From NCBI GenBank assembly GCA_034336665.1, contig JAPFBE010000013.1, forward strand, positions 19,757,056-19,821,055: 64,000 bases of DNA. Direction: 5' to 3'. The notes beneath the pieces were generated by a model. That model worked only from the letters and a program-made list of their open reading frames with translations, did no database searches and was not told where the DNA came from. Shown here piece by piece: positions 21,011 to 45,305 of the stretch. Numbering within the stretch: the first letter of the stretch is position 1; the number at the start of each line of letters is the position of its first letter. The DNA is from Luscinia megarhynchos (lineage: Eukaryota > Chordata > Aves > Passeriformes > Turdidae). The position numbers and the translations under genes were made by a program.

Positions 21011-23388
21011 CTGATCCCTGCTTGGAAGTGCCCAGCTCTCCCAGGTGGGTTTCAGGGAAAGCTTACAAATTTGCAGGTTTTGTAGGGTCATTTTCTGTTC
21101 CTTCTGCTGCCCCTACTGATGTGTTTGTCTAATTAAATGTGTGACAAATGCAAGAGGGGCAATAAACAGTCTTCTGTCCTTCAGCCCTGCTGTTCCAAAT
21201 TGCAGTGTCACTGGCTGTCAGTCACAGGAGCATCTGCTCTGCTCCTCTGTGAGTCCAGCTACCTTCTCTTAGAATGCCAGGTTCAGGGAAATTTAACTTC
21301 CAGCCCAAGAAATAACCCACATCTGAGAATGGATTGTTCTCTGTGCCCTGGCAATACCTACAGCCAGCGACATTCATCTGTTTGGGCCTCTGTTTCAGCA
21401 CCTGTAATATCAGAAAAATTAATCTTACAAGAAAGTAAGAGAAAGAAGGGTCGTTTGGAAAGCATTCCAAGTTGTTATTTAGGTGAGTGGAGGGTCAAAA
21501 GACTAGAGGGTGTCTCTCACTTCTCCTAAAGCAGGCTAAATATTCAAAGTAAATTGTCACACGTAATATTTTTGTTAAATGAAAAGCCTACAACAAACAA
21601 ATAACTGTGACTCTGAATCTGGTTTCTGTTCTGCAGCCCTCTCCCATGGCAGCTGTGTGACACTGAGAGTGCACAATGCAAAGAAACCTCATTCATGGAA
21701 TCTGGAAGTGTGTTTTAAAAAAATCTCAGGCCCAAGTACATTCAGCTGATCACGTGCTTGCATACATATAAACTTATTATTTCCTTGGCTAATTCTTTTA
21801 GGTTGGAAAGATATGTCAGTGGTAAACTGTGCCTTCTGCTACATGCAACATAAATTTCTCTTGGCTGAACTCTTAGAGCTGAAACAACCTTCCCCATGCT
21901 GAAAATAGTAATTGTGCCATTCCCACTAACCAGCCCCATGTAACTACTCTCCCGTTTGAAAATGTGATTTCAGGCGTCCTGAGCTATGGCAACACAGTTA
22001 CTAAAATTCAGACTGTGTGAAAGTCGGGTATTTTAAGTTGTTAGGTTTGTGGTCTATTTTTTCCTCTGGACACTAGCTTTTAAAGAATCAGACACCTTGT
22101 ATGAGTGATAACCATAAGCACACAAGTGTTACCCACTTCTGGGCTCTGAAAGTGCATTTTATTGCTGTGCAGGGTGCACAGCAGTATGTGCATCCTTACT
22201 TACTTACAGTACGTTTTAGTATGATATTCCAAAGTAAAAACATTCACGCTTCTCCCTTAGGGATGCTAGCTGTAAAAAAATCCAATTTATTGATGAAAAC
22301 CTCTAGTCCCAACCCATTACTGGACAGGTCCCTTATCCTTCTTTCCATACACCACTCCTTTTCTACAGCTCAGTCCCAGGAGTGCTTTGGGCAGGCAGTG
22401 CACCCCAAGCAGGACCTCCCTTTCTTTTGCTTTGTGGCAGCCTCCATTTCCAATCCTGAGTATATTCTCTAGTGATGCACCAGTGTCTGCTGGTGAAAGA
22501 ATTTCTCTTCCTCATTAGGAAACCCTTCCACCCATGTGAGCTGTTGTTGCTTTTTTGCATGCTTTTGGTTTCCTTTAAGTTTTAAGCCTCTTGAGGAAGG
22601 GAGATGGGATCTGATTTTTGGAGGGTCTAATCTGATATAATTTCTTTTGAAGTTCTGCAGGAGAGATGGGCAGTGAGTACTTCTGAAAGTCAGGCTTCTT
22701 CTCTTTTTATTTGTCTACAGAAAGAACTGTGTGTAACTACTGCAATATTATTACTTTCATGAGCTGCTGTCCCTTTACCTGTCTTAACTTTGAATCGCCT
22801 GATTTCTGAGCAACTATACCTAAAAAAGCTGTATGGAAATTGAGCTTCAGCTAAAAAAAATCCCAAAGCAATGTGTACCTGCATTAGAACTTACTGAAAA
22901 CCTGAAGATATTGAATTGAAATTCACAGCACTTCCACCAGCTCCAATTTCTCAGTCTATTTGCATCTGTGGTATAATAAAATTTAAAACTGTTTCATGTA
23001 GTCTCCTATGCATTTCCTATGCCATTTGAACACATGCAGGGAAAAATTACAGCAGTAGCTTCTCTCTCCTCTTTGAGCATTTGGAAAGGGGAACTTGAAC
23101 ATAAGCATATTCCATTTACACCAGCATACCTGAGATGCAATTATTTTTCCAAATGCAAAGTGATACCCCTCCAGGTACCTAAATATCCTATGGATTTTGA
23201 AGTCCATTCTTTAGTCATTTAGCAGTGAAAGTGGGCTGTTTATCAACTAGAAGTTGCTATCTGCCACCTGCTAATGTAACTAACCTGAGTTTACTTATAA
23301 AATAATCTAGGTATTTTTGTTATGAGTTGACAATATAAAAAAGAAGAGGGGAAGAGGTGTCAGAGTGTGAAGTTTGAAAGCAGTGTAG

Positions 23389-23432
23389 AATCATAGAATG
23401 ATTTGGGTTGGAAGGGTGCCAAATAAGGTGCC
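23389..23432 (-). mobile_element. CR1 fragment (extreme 3' end)
   Basis: 'agaatcatagaatgatttgg' followed by 'gttggaaggg' is the reverse complement of the CR1 3' terminus. Similarity stops after about 45 bp, so this is a very short 5'-truncated copy. Confidence 0.75.
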
Positions 23433-24660
23433 ATCAAGCTCTGGCCATTGCTGTTTACGTGGATGGTACCTCTCAGTTTGTTTTTTTTAAAGCAAGACCT
23501 GTTGAGCCTTGTCAAATAATGGATTTAACTTAAATTCTGTTTTATAAAGTCTGCAATAAAGTCTGCCTCTTGTCTGTAAAAATCCCAACAGTGATTCACC
23601 AAGTCATTTTGTCTTTCTAAAAGAGACAGAAGCACAGAAACTCAACAGGGACTACTGAATTGAAAGAATGCAAAGTTCTCAATAAGCAGACAGAAAATGT
23701 ATTTCTCTAAAAATGACCTATAGGACTACATTTTCATAATCAAGTCCCTGACTATGTCATGTCCAACAGACCAGAAATTTTAAAGACGTTATCAGAGATA
23801 GATGTATCAGGAGAAGTTAGGTACTCTAGCATTTGTTATATACCAAAGCCCAGTGTTTACAGGTCACTGTTATTTGTGGGGCTTCCACTTAACCCTCCAG
23901 CAGGGGACTGAACTCACATCTCTTGTCTCCTTGGCTGAATGCTGAAATTGTTGGAGTCCTCAGTAAAATGGTGGCTTTTTTGTGGAAGGCATGTATTGTT
24001 GGATCAGGCTTGTCAGAGAAGGTCTCAGCATGAGGTGAGACCTTGCTGAGGGAGTTTTTGTTTGAGATGGACCTTAGGCTGGTGAGCAGTGCCAGGACTC
24101 AGGCAGCTAAGCTCATACCAGCCCCAGAAGTGTGCAGTCTGTCCCTGGAAAAGCAGCCAGAGGGGCTTTCAGCCACCTGTAAGGTACAGCAGGGTTTTTG
24201 TGAATGACAGTGAGACCAAGGGATGGACACAATATCCATCAACAACAGAGTGTAGGGATGCTGCCTTCTTCTTGTGCGTTGAAACCAGAAAGGTTCAATG
24301 TTATATTTTGATTTAGGAATGTAGAGGAACGAGGTTAATGCATTTATGCAACATTCCTGGTGAAAATATTGTAAGACAACCTTCTCTGTGTAACTACCTT
24401 GACTCTTCCCAGCTCCTTCAGTTAGAGTCCGCACCAGTGTGAATGCAATTTCCATGCATTGTTTCAGTCTGGAAATGAAACAATTTTCATTAATGGAAAC
24501 CTGGTTCTCAAGCAGAACAATTAGACCCACTTCAGGTTGAAAAAAGATAAAAGCATGCTAATTTGGATGAAGGACTCTTCTTTCAAGGCAGCCAATTGAG
24601 TCATCAGCCAGCCACCCACCTGACTGTCTAACAGGTAATTAGGAGATAGTCCTCTTTTTG

Positions 24661-24858
24661 TGTGGAGCGTGTGCGTAAACCTCCACACGCTGGTGTCACT
24701 GCCCATTGGGACTTCCAGGGGAAGGAGCCAGGCAGTGGCACAAGAGTGAGGCGAGCACGTTTGCCAGACGGTGCCCAACGAACCGACTTCTTTTTTTATT
24801 TAGCTTCTTATCTTTGTCTTTCCAGCAGCTACCTGAAGTTCCTGGCAGCGAGGCCGTG
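24661..24858 (+). promoter_or_regulatory. TBX19: TBX19 upstream region / probable promoter or leader
   Basis: This is moderately G+C-rich sequence before the TBX19 start. It contains an inverted CCAAT (ATTGG, 24705-24709), a T-box-like imperfect palindrome CACAC-GCT-GGTGT (24684-24696), and a pyrimidine-rich tract ending in CAG at about 24825 that looks like a splice acceptor. That tract could mean the start codon lies in a second, spliced exon with a non-coding leader further upstream. No clear TATA box. Confidence 0.45.
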
Positions 24859-38488
<13,630 letters not shown>

Positions 38489-39295
38489 TGGACAGGCAGC
38501 TCCCGAGGGAAGCTGAGCCAACCAAGACTGACACAAATGGCAAATGATCCCAGAGGAATGCAGTGCAGAGCAGAGTGTATGCAGGAAAAGGACTTCATCA
38601 CTTCCCATAATGTACCTTTTGTGTGTCAGCTAAGCCAAAATGCAAAGCAGGAAATACTACTAGGAACCAGCTTGTTACTGCAACTTTCATGCATCATTCA
38701 GGATAATGTCCAGAAAGAATCTTTTTAGTTAGCTTGGCTTCTATATCACATTAAAAATAGCCAGAGACATGGGACTGAGTGAAGCAGGCATGGCAGCTGG
38801 ATACTTGCATGTCATTTTAGAAGTTTCTTCTGTAACTAACAGCCAAGTCCAGGGAAAACGGTGAACAAGTTTGCAACTGGTCATTTGAAGGGACAGCACT
38901 GCTTAAAAGGCTTTCTGGATCTCACATAGAGGTTTTCACAATACCTGAAACTAAACTTCTCAGGGGATGAAATTAGTCTGACATCCTAATGCCACCTGCA
39001 TACAGCATTCTCTGCTCCCTTCCCCTCTCCAGCTGCTGTTTGCTGTGTGTGTGCCATGGGGACAGTGGGCACATTCAAGCTGCAAAAGTAGCTGCATTGT
39101 AGCAGCAGGGTGAAGGGCAGCTAGTTTAGCTTTTAGAGTCTGATGTTACAGTCTTTGAAATGGAAAGTTCCAGTGTTTCCAATGTGTGTTATTTTTGGAA
39201 GGGTGGAGGGAAAAGAATTATAGAAAAAATATTCAGCTTGCATTTCCACTTTGCTTCAGCTATACTGTACAAATAAACTATGAACACATGGTGTA
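38489..39295 (+). other. TBX19: TBX19 3' UTR
   Basis: This is non-coding sequence from the TBX19 stop to just past an AATAAA at 39272-39277. The ORF from 38537 shows no similarity and is not a gene. The endpoint is inferred from the poly(A) signal. Confidence 0.6.
39272..39277 (+). terminator. TBX19: AATAAA poly(A) signal of TBX19
   Basis: The first clear canonical hexamer after the TBX19 stop, 784 bp downstream, followed by a T/GT-rich tract ('tggtgtattatctcttc'). Confidence 0.6.
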
Positions 39296-41039
39296 TTATC
39301 TCTTCAGTGCCTTTCCAAGGTGTAAACACACACCTTGGAAAACATAATCTTTCTCACTTAACGACCTCTGAGTTATTTAAAGCAGCTCTGCCAGAAGCAA
39401 GCTGACAAAACAAGAATTTTCTATTCCTTGTCCAGTTACTGGGTGTAAGCTCCTGGGCACAGTATTTCATGTCTTCAGACCTGTTTCTCTTCTCAGTTTG
39501 TCTACTTCAGCTTCCTTTTTAAGGTTACTGCTTTTCCCATCCTGCGTGGGTGTACAACATTTCGTACAGTGGAGTCCTGATCCTGTCTGGGATTTCCAAC
39601 CACTACTGAGATGCAAATAACAACAGCCACCCCTCAGTTCCCCTTGTCCTTTCATGAATCTACTCAGGCAAGCCCTATCAAATTCTCAGAGAAGAGTTCT
39701 GCTGTTTGGTCTCTATAAAGAAAAAACTGCAAGCTAACTCATGTAGATATGTCCCTGTATAATGAAATGCCCAGCAGCACTGTCTGTTTAGACTCATGTG
39801 CATTGATAGGGGACAATCCTCAGCATAGAAGAGGATTCTCTAAAGCTCCTGTGAGCTGATGTCTCTGCCTCTGCTAGATACAGCAACATTCCCTTTGGGA
39901 ATACTCGTTTACTACATACAGACTCTGGGAGCACATTCTATTTTGGGTAGACAGTAGAGGCAGCAGCAAGAGAAGCCTTTTGATCCAGGTTGTCAATTAT
40001 GAATCTGCCTGGTGAATTCAACAAGCTTCTGTTTGATATTCTATGACCTGGCCCAGAACCATCTCCTTAAGTTGCTCTCAGTGTTATGCATTCCCATGCC
40101 TTCCCTATCTGGCTTTTCAGATCTGCTGCAGGCAAGATCATGTGCCAGAATGTACTCAGTAACACTGTTAGTTTTACTGACTTGTGCTGCAATCCCCTAA
40201 GATCAAAGTAATGAAGTTGCTTTGGGTGTGCATTTTTATTAAAAGAGGCATTGGTCAAACAAGAGTTAATAGAGTGCAAAAAGCTCTGCATTTTGCAATC
40301 AGTCTAATCCCTGTCAGCTCTGATTGCAAATCTGCCTTTCCACATTCTGACAAAAGCTTGGTGATAAGTTTTTCAATGTTATGTTTTTCTACCTTGCGGC
40401 AAGAAATATAAGGTGTTTCAAAAATAACTCTGCTTTACAGATGAGGTTTATTAACTAACCTATGCTACCCCCTTCTGGCTGTTCAGCTCCCCACAGACAC
40501 ACCACACACAGAGTCTACATAAAGATGCTAAAAAGCAGGTAAGTGGTGATTTCTCTGTGTTCCAGGACTTGCAATGCTTCTTTCATGGTTAATGAGTTGG
40601 ATAATTTCTTATCCCATATACTGCATTACAGTAAAACACGAGTGATTATAAGGTGTTACTCAAATTGCATTTTTATTTCACAAACAATGTAGGGGAACAT
40701 CTAATTAGCTTTCCTGACAGTCCCATAGAATTGAAAGAATTAAAAAACGATCAAAAGCAACAGGCAAAATAATTTTTCTCCCTTTTCACTGTAAAAGCAG
40801 CCATGACTCATGTCTCAGGAGGCAAAAAGTTCTGAGATCTCAAAACTGAGCTAAGTCTTTGTCACTGCAGACAATCTGATTTAGCACAACCCTGAGAAAT
40901 GACACAGAAAGATAAAATACCCTTGGTTTGCTTACTACCCATGGCCTCATCTCAGTACAAGCTGAGATTTGTAGCCAAAGCCTTGGGCTTGAGGATAGAA
41001 GAGAATATGCTGATTTGGTTTCATGCTGGGGAGTCATGC
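39296..41039. other. intergenic, nothing recognised
   Basis: AT-rich sequence after TBX19 with only short chance ORFs. No repeat family was recognised before the CR1 scrap at 41040. Confidence 0.5.
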
Positions 41040-41105
41040 AAGGAACAGGGAGTGGGACTCGATCCTTATGGGTTCCTTCCAACTTGAGATCTGTGATTCT
41101 GATGG
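41040..41105 (+). mobile_element. CR1 fragment (3' end of another subfamily)
   Basis: 'gggactcgatccttatgggt' followed by 'tccttccaacttgagat' and 'tgtgattctgatgg' matches the terminal part of CR1 copies ending 'cttccaactc-gatattctatgattct'. It is only about 65 bp long and diverged. Confidence 0.7.
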
Positions 41106-41560
41106 ATGGTTTTGAAACTCCAGTAAATGATTTGGGAACTGCTAGCTGGTTTAGACAGCAGTGGAAGCACTGGAGAAGGCTTTTGCTAACTGTTCACAAG
41201 AAAAACTGCTGTTCTTTCTTCATAGCTCTCTGTTCCCAGCACAATGGACTTCCCTACAGTGCAGTAACAGGCTGGGATGCTGGCTGCAGTGTTCTCCTGT
41301 GGGAGGCAGATTCGCTTAAACTGTTCCCATCCTAATAAACCATTACTGTGGATTTGGTTTTGCGCTTGTTTCTCAGCAGATTTCTGCTTGGCATTAAAAC
41401 CCATACAAGGATAATTTCTGAATGAATATTTGTTGTAAGCAGTAACTGAAATGGCAGCATGAAAAGGGAGCAAAGAGCCCTCTTCCCAGGGCTTTTATTT
41501 TCAAATATAATTGGACGAAATCACCTCCTGACTTTGTGGAAAAGAAATACACTAAAAGAC

Positions 41561-41964
41561 TGGAATATCTCTTTGGAGGTCTCCAGGGTAGATATGCTTT
41601 ATTTTATATAGACAGAGCAAAGCAGTGCTGGGGAGACGTGAGAGGTCACCACCCACTCGACATTCTGTCCAACTTCAGTTTGCAGCTCCTTTTTATAGTA
41701 TGGTTTTCTTGTAGTAACCAATAATTGTAATTTTTTTGTTGCCATAATTTTGCCAGTGGTGGTGAAAAAACATCCGTGGGATCTCTGGGCAACATGAAGT
41801 TTCTGGGTGATTTGTCAAATCTCATAGATAACCATCTCTTGGTAGATAAAGAGCGGCAGAAGTTGGGAAGTCTGGTCTTAGTAGATAGGCTGCAATTGAT
41901 TACACAAAGGCAGGAAATCTGGTTTTGCAAAATCTTTCAGGCCATGGGAAAGCCTTGTTTTACA
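41561..41964 (-). mobile_element. probable ERV LTR, minus orientation
   Basis: Read on the minus strand it starts TGTAAAACAAGGC at 41964. It has a 'tctatataaaataaagcat' block (TATA/AATAAA, near 41600-41620) and a 'ctaccctggagacctccaaag' end, typical of an ERV R-U5 region. Edges are approximate and no target duplication was found. It is the first of four LTR-like pieces within 4 kb. Confidence 0.55.
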
Positions 41965-42233
41965 AACTGGTATTAGATACAACTGACTTAGAAAACATAA
42001 TATTCATAATAGGGGGATTTAAAACACAATTATTTTAATCATATATTTCCCTTTATCTAGGTCTGTTGGGGAAGATGAAACAGGAAAGCCTTAGTTACTG
42101 AATAACTATAAAACAATGGGACAGCCACCTGGGGGTAATCCCCTCTTGATAGAACAATGCCCTCTGCCAGAGGGTCCGAAGGTCAGAGATTTTGCTAGGG
42201 TCCAAAGAGTAGTTTTTAAAGTGTAACACACTA

Positions 42234-42638
42234 TGGTAATGTAAGGATTCCTATAGGCTGTATGTAAATGCTATAGAATTTGTATCTTGTATTACATTGG
42301 TTAGTGGAAATTAGAATATTCATCATGGAAGAAAATTTATTGTACTGTAAACGGGAAATTGCTCTCTTCTCTTGCTCTTCCTCTCTCCCTCTTCTCTCTC
42401 TTACCTCTAATACCTCTTCTTTCTCTTGCTCTTCCTCTCTCTCTCTTCTCTTACTCCATCACTTTTTTATCCCATTGCTCTTTCTCTAACCCCCTCTCAC
42501 TTCTTGTCCTATTCTGTGCTGCAGCTAGCAACACTCAATAGGACTCTATGTACTTTTGCTCTTACAATAAATATAACAGTAACTTTTAGCTTATATAGAG
42601 CGCATGAGTTTTGTCCCTGACGACCGTCTGTCCCAACA
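42234..42638 (+). mobile_element. probable ERV LTR, plus orientation, pyrimidine-rich centre
   Basis: A + strand order resembles an LTR: an AT-rich U3-like start, a long CT-rich tract (42359-42490), 'ctcttacaataaatataaca' with AATAAA near 42567, and a U5-like end 'gaccgtctgtcccaaca' at 42638. Exact edges and target duplications are not clear. The 60-70 codon ORFs inside are products of the CT-rich tract. Confidence 0.5.
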
Positions 42639-43004
42639 TAAAGACTCCCGCATAGGTCCATGCCCATATAAGTATTCCGGTTTATACAAACTCCAAAACT
42701 TCTATGAACTAATCTTTTATCAATTATCACATCCCTTTGTAAGCCCCAATAGAAGGCTGGTGCTGGCCTGCCTCTGGGTGCTGTGGCTGCGATCAGCAGC
42801 CTCCTCCCAAAAAGTCCCTTCTCTCTCCTGTGCTTCATTCACTGTGTCTCTTTCGGAGGTGGGTTGCTCCAGCAGCACCTCACTCAGGCCAAGAGAAGGG
42901 CTTGACATGCAGCTTCAGGTGTGCTCTTCCCTGACTGTGGAGTTTTAAGGGAATGTCCCTATGCTCCCTGACAGGCAGAAAAACAGAGAGCCGATAAACA
43001 CCAC

Positions 43005-43776
43005 TGTTGTGAATGGATTTGGATTTGTTTGATTTTGTCCAATTAATCAAACAACAAAGTTAAATTTAGCAGCAATTTATTAATAATATTAAATACATAA
43101 ATTTGAGTAAATACAAAATTTGACAGTGAGTAATTTAGTATTCAATTAAAGCATAAGCAAAACCGACCAGGGGACACCCCGACCGGGGCTAGGGTAGGGC
43201 CATTCCTCTCACACCGTACCAGCTCAATCAAGCTAAAAATCTCACTTATATACTGTCTACTAATGCCTATTAACACAGAATCTTCTAGAAAGCTCCTCCG
43301 AGTTTCTATTCCTAAAATCTACGTCACTATGTTGTGTTATGCATGCTTCACTAGTGGTCGGGGGGTCTCTTATCCTTTTGGGGTCTCATTTCCGATGAAG
43401 GCTCTGGGTCTTCCTCAGTGTTCACTGTTTCACCTTGCAGGTAGCGCAGTTGCACTAAGTTTAGAGTTATATAATCAAGTACATGTTCGTATATGTTCCC
43501 ACAATAGGTGTTATTCCAGTGTCCAATGCCTAGAATCATCCCAATTTGGCCCAATTCAAGGTCAAAAGCTTTATTTCTAGCTGCTGTTACCAGACCTACA
43601 TCCTTACTATCTTTTACTCCCAACGAACATCTGGAGGATAATTTTATCTGTTTTGTTTAACCATTTCCTTTATCCTTTTTGCTTTGCAATAATTGAGTAC
43701 AATTTTTCTATCAATATAAAGCAACAATTCTGCTAATATTTTTACAATTTAATTAGCACGGATCACATTTATAACA
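43005..43776 (-). mobile_element. solo ERV LTR, 772 bp, minus, with 5-bp target duplication
   Basis: The element begins TGTTGTGAATGG and ends CATTTATAACA on the + strand. It is flanked on both sides by ACCAC (43000-43004 and 43777-43781), a perfect 5-bp duplication of the size retroviral integrases make. On the minus strand the right-hand end of the LTR holds an AT-rich poly(A)-type region and ends in CACAACA. No internal genes, so it is a recombined solo LTR. The 90-105 codon ORFs here are not genes. Confidence 0.82.
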
Positions 43777-43781
43777 ACCAC

Positions 43782-44732
43782 TTTCCTGGGCTCTCCAATA
43801 GGAGCCCAGATGTTTCCCATGTTTCCTGTGAGCCAGCCCCATGTGTCCATCAACACAGACACCCATGGGCCTGTCAGCTTAGTCTGAGCTGCTGCTGTTT
43901 GTGCACACTGGGGGCTTGGTTCAGCACTCAGGCATAGTTCTGTCATGAAGCTGGTTGTGGGTTCTCATCTTACAGCAGATCCTCTGCACAGAACCTCACT
44001 TGGGTTCTGTGTTTCTGTTTTTTCTAGAAATAAGCCTGGTAACAAGTGCCAATATTTAACCATCTTTATATTTTAGTCATATAAACTGGGTAGACAAGTT
44101 TGTAGGTTAAAAATAAAACTTATAAATTTAACAGACTGGTACAAATACACCGTTTCTACCTAATGCTTGTAGCTGTTTTGTGTCATAGTCTAGTAGGTCT
44201 GCAGCAACAATAAATAATAGTCCTTACTACAGAGATGGTAATGCTTGGTATGTGGTTTGAAGGTGCCTCCTTTTGAGAAATTGTCAAAGTATAAATTATG
44301 AGTGATTTTTATGGTGAGTTCAAGGATAGCTCATTTTTAAAATGAAGAATTAATGGAACTAGGGGAGGATGTGAATTGTATGGACCAAACCTATAGTTTT
44401 CATTGACTTTATGTAGGACTTTGCATAAGTGACTTAAGCCTCATAGGTCAGGTGCCTCAGCATCTTCCTATTGTCTCAGGGGCAGTTGCATCAAATATCT
44501 CAGTTTCTTATATGAAAACTGGACATTTTTCCTTCCTCTCAACCTCTGCAGTGATAGATCTCTGGCATAGGAGCTCCCCTTACTGCCCATACGTACAGAA
44601 CTGAGGTCTTGTCTTGCTGGGGCTTTTTAGTGTAGTCTTACATGTAAAAATTCCATATCCTTGAGTGTTTGTATGTGTATCACCAGCAGAGGCAGAATGA
44701 GTAGTATTATGGTCTTAAAACTCTAAAACCCG
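43782..44732. other. intergenic, nothing recognised
   Basis: AT-rich sequence. A weak MIR-like trace may lie near 44400-44480 ('tttgcataagtgacttaagc'). No supportable gene. Confidence 0.4.
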
Positions 44733-45305
44733 TGAGTTGTGCTCTGAACAAGACATCACTGCTGTACCCAGACACAATCTAACTGCAAGAAGGAAGCAAT
44801 GTGTCCAAGTAATCTGGGATGGTGTAGGAGAGGTTGAAAGGAAGGTACAGAAGGCAATCTCTCCCAGTGAATTACAGCTGTACTGATTACTGAGGAGTGG
44901 AAACATCTGTGCCTGCCCAATGAGTTTGGGCATTATAAAAGAGTGGGCTAGCTGGCCACTAGTTATAGTTGCAGTTTGAGTTAGAGCTTAAGACTGATAG
45001 TCTGCTGTAGTTTGGGATATAGTCTGCTGGCTGTGCTGTGAGGAGGTAAGGGATGTGTGGTCGTGCAAGGGACAGATGAGGTAAGAAGATGCTGTGTAAA
45101 GGACAGTGAGGGTAAGGCAACTGGGAAAGGGACAGCTTGGGGTTAGCCAGTCATGCAGAGAGGAGAGGAGTCAGAGCTGTGTGGAGCTGCCTGTGAGGGA
45201 AGGAGTCAGAGTTGTCAGAAAGCAGTACACTGAAAGAAGGCATGAAAAGCTTTCTAATAAAGGGCTGGTGGTGGTGCCAGTCCAGTCTGTCTCGACATAA
45301 TTGCA
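44733..45305 (+). mobile_element. possible ERV LTR, plus orientation
   Basis: Promoter and poly(A) signals are spaced as in an LTR: TATAAAAG at 44934-44941 and AATAAA at 45256-45261, about 320 bp apart. In between are short imperfect GGACAG-GTAAG repeats. The signals are followed by a U5-like 'ccagtccagtctgtctcgac' and a terminal CA near 45305. A TGG soon after could be the remains of a primer-binding site. Edges are uncertain. Confidence 0.45.

Larger units (their letters stand above)
20093..24660. other. intergenic DNA between LTR and TBX19
   Basis: I see no coding gene. Contents are a short direct repeat at 20969-21010, a possible very old MIR-like trace near 21340-21410 ('gtttgggcctctgtttcagc'), and a small CR1 scrap at 23389. 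This DNA may carry TBX19 distal control sites, but I can support none individually. Confidence 0.5.

Noticed and set aside
42280..42620. Serine/leucine-rich ORFs that look like membrane or low-complexity proteins
   Set aside because: Produced by the CT-rich tract of an LTR-like element.
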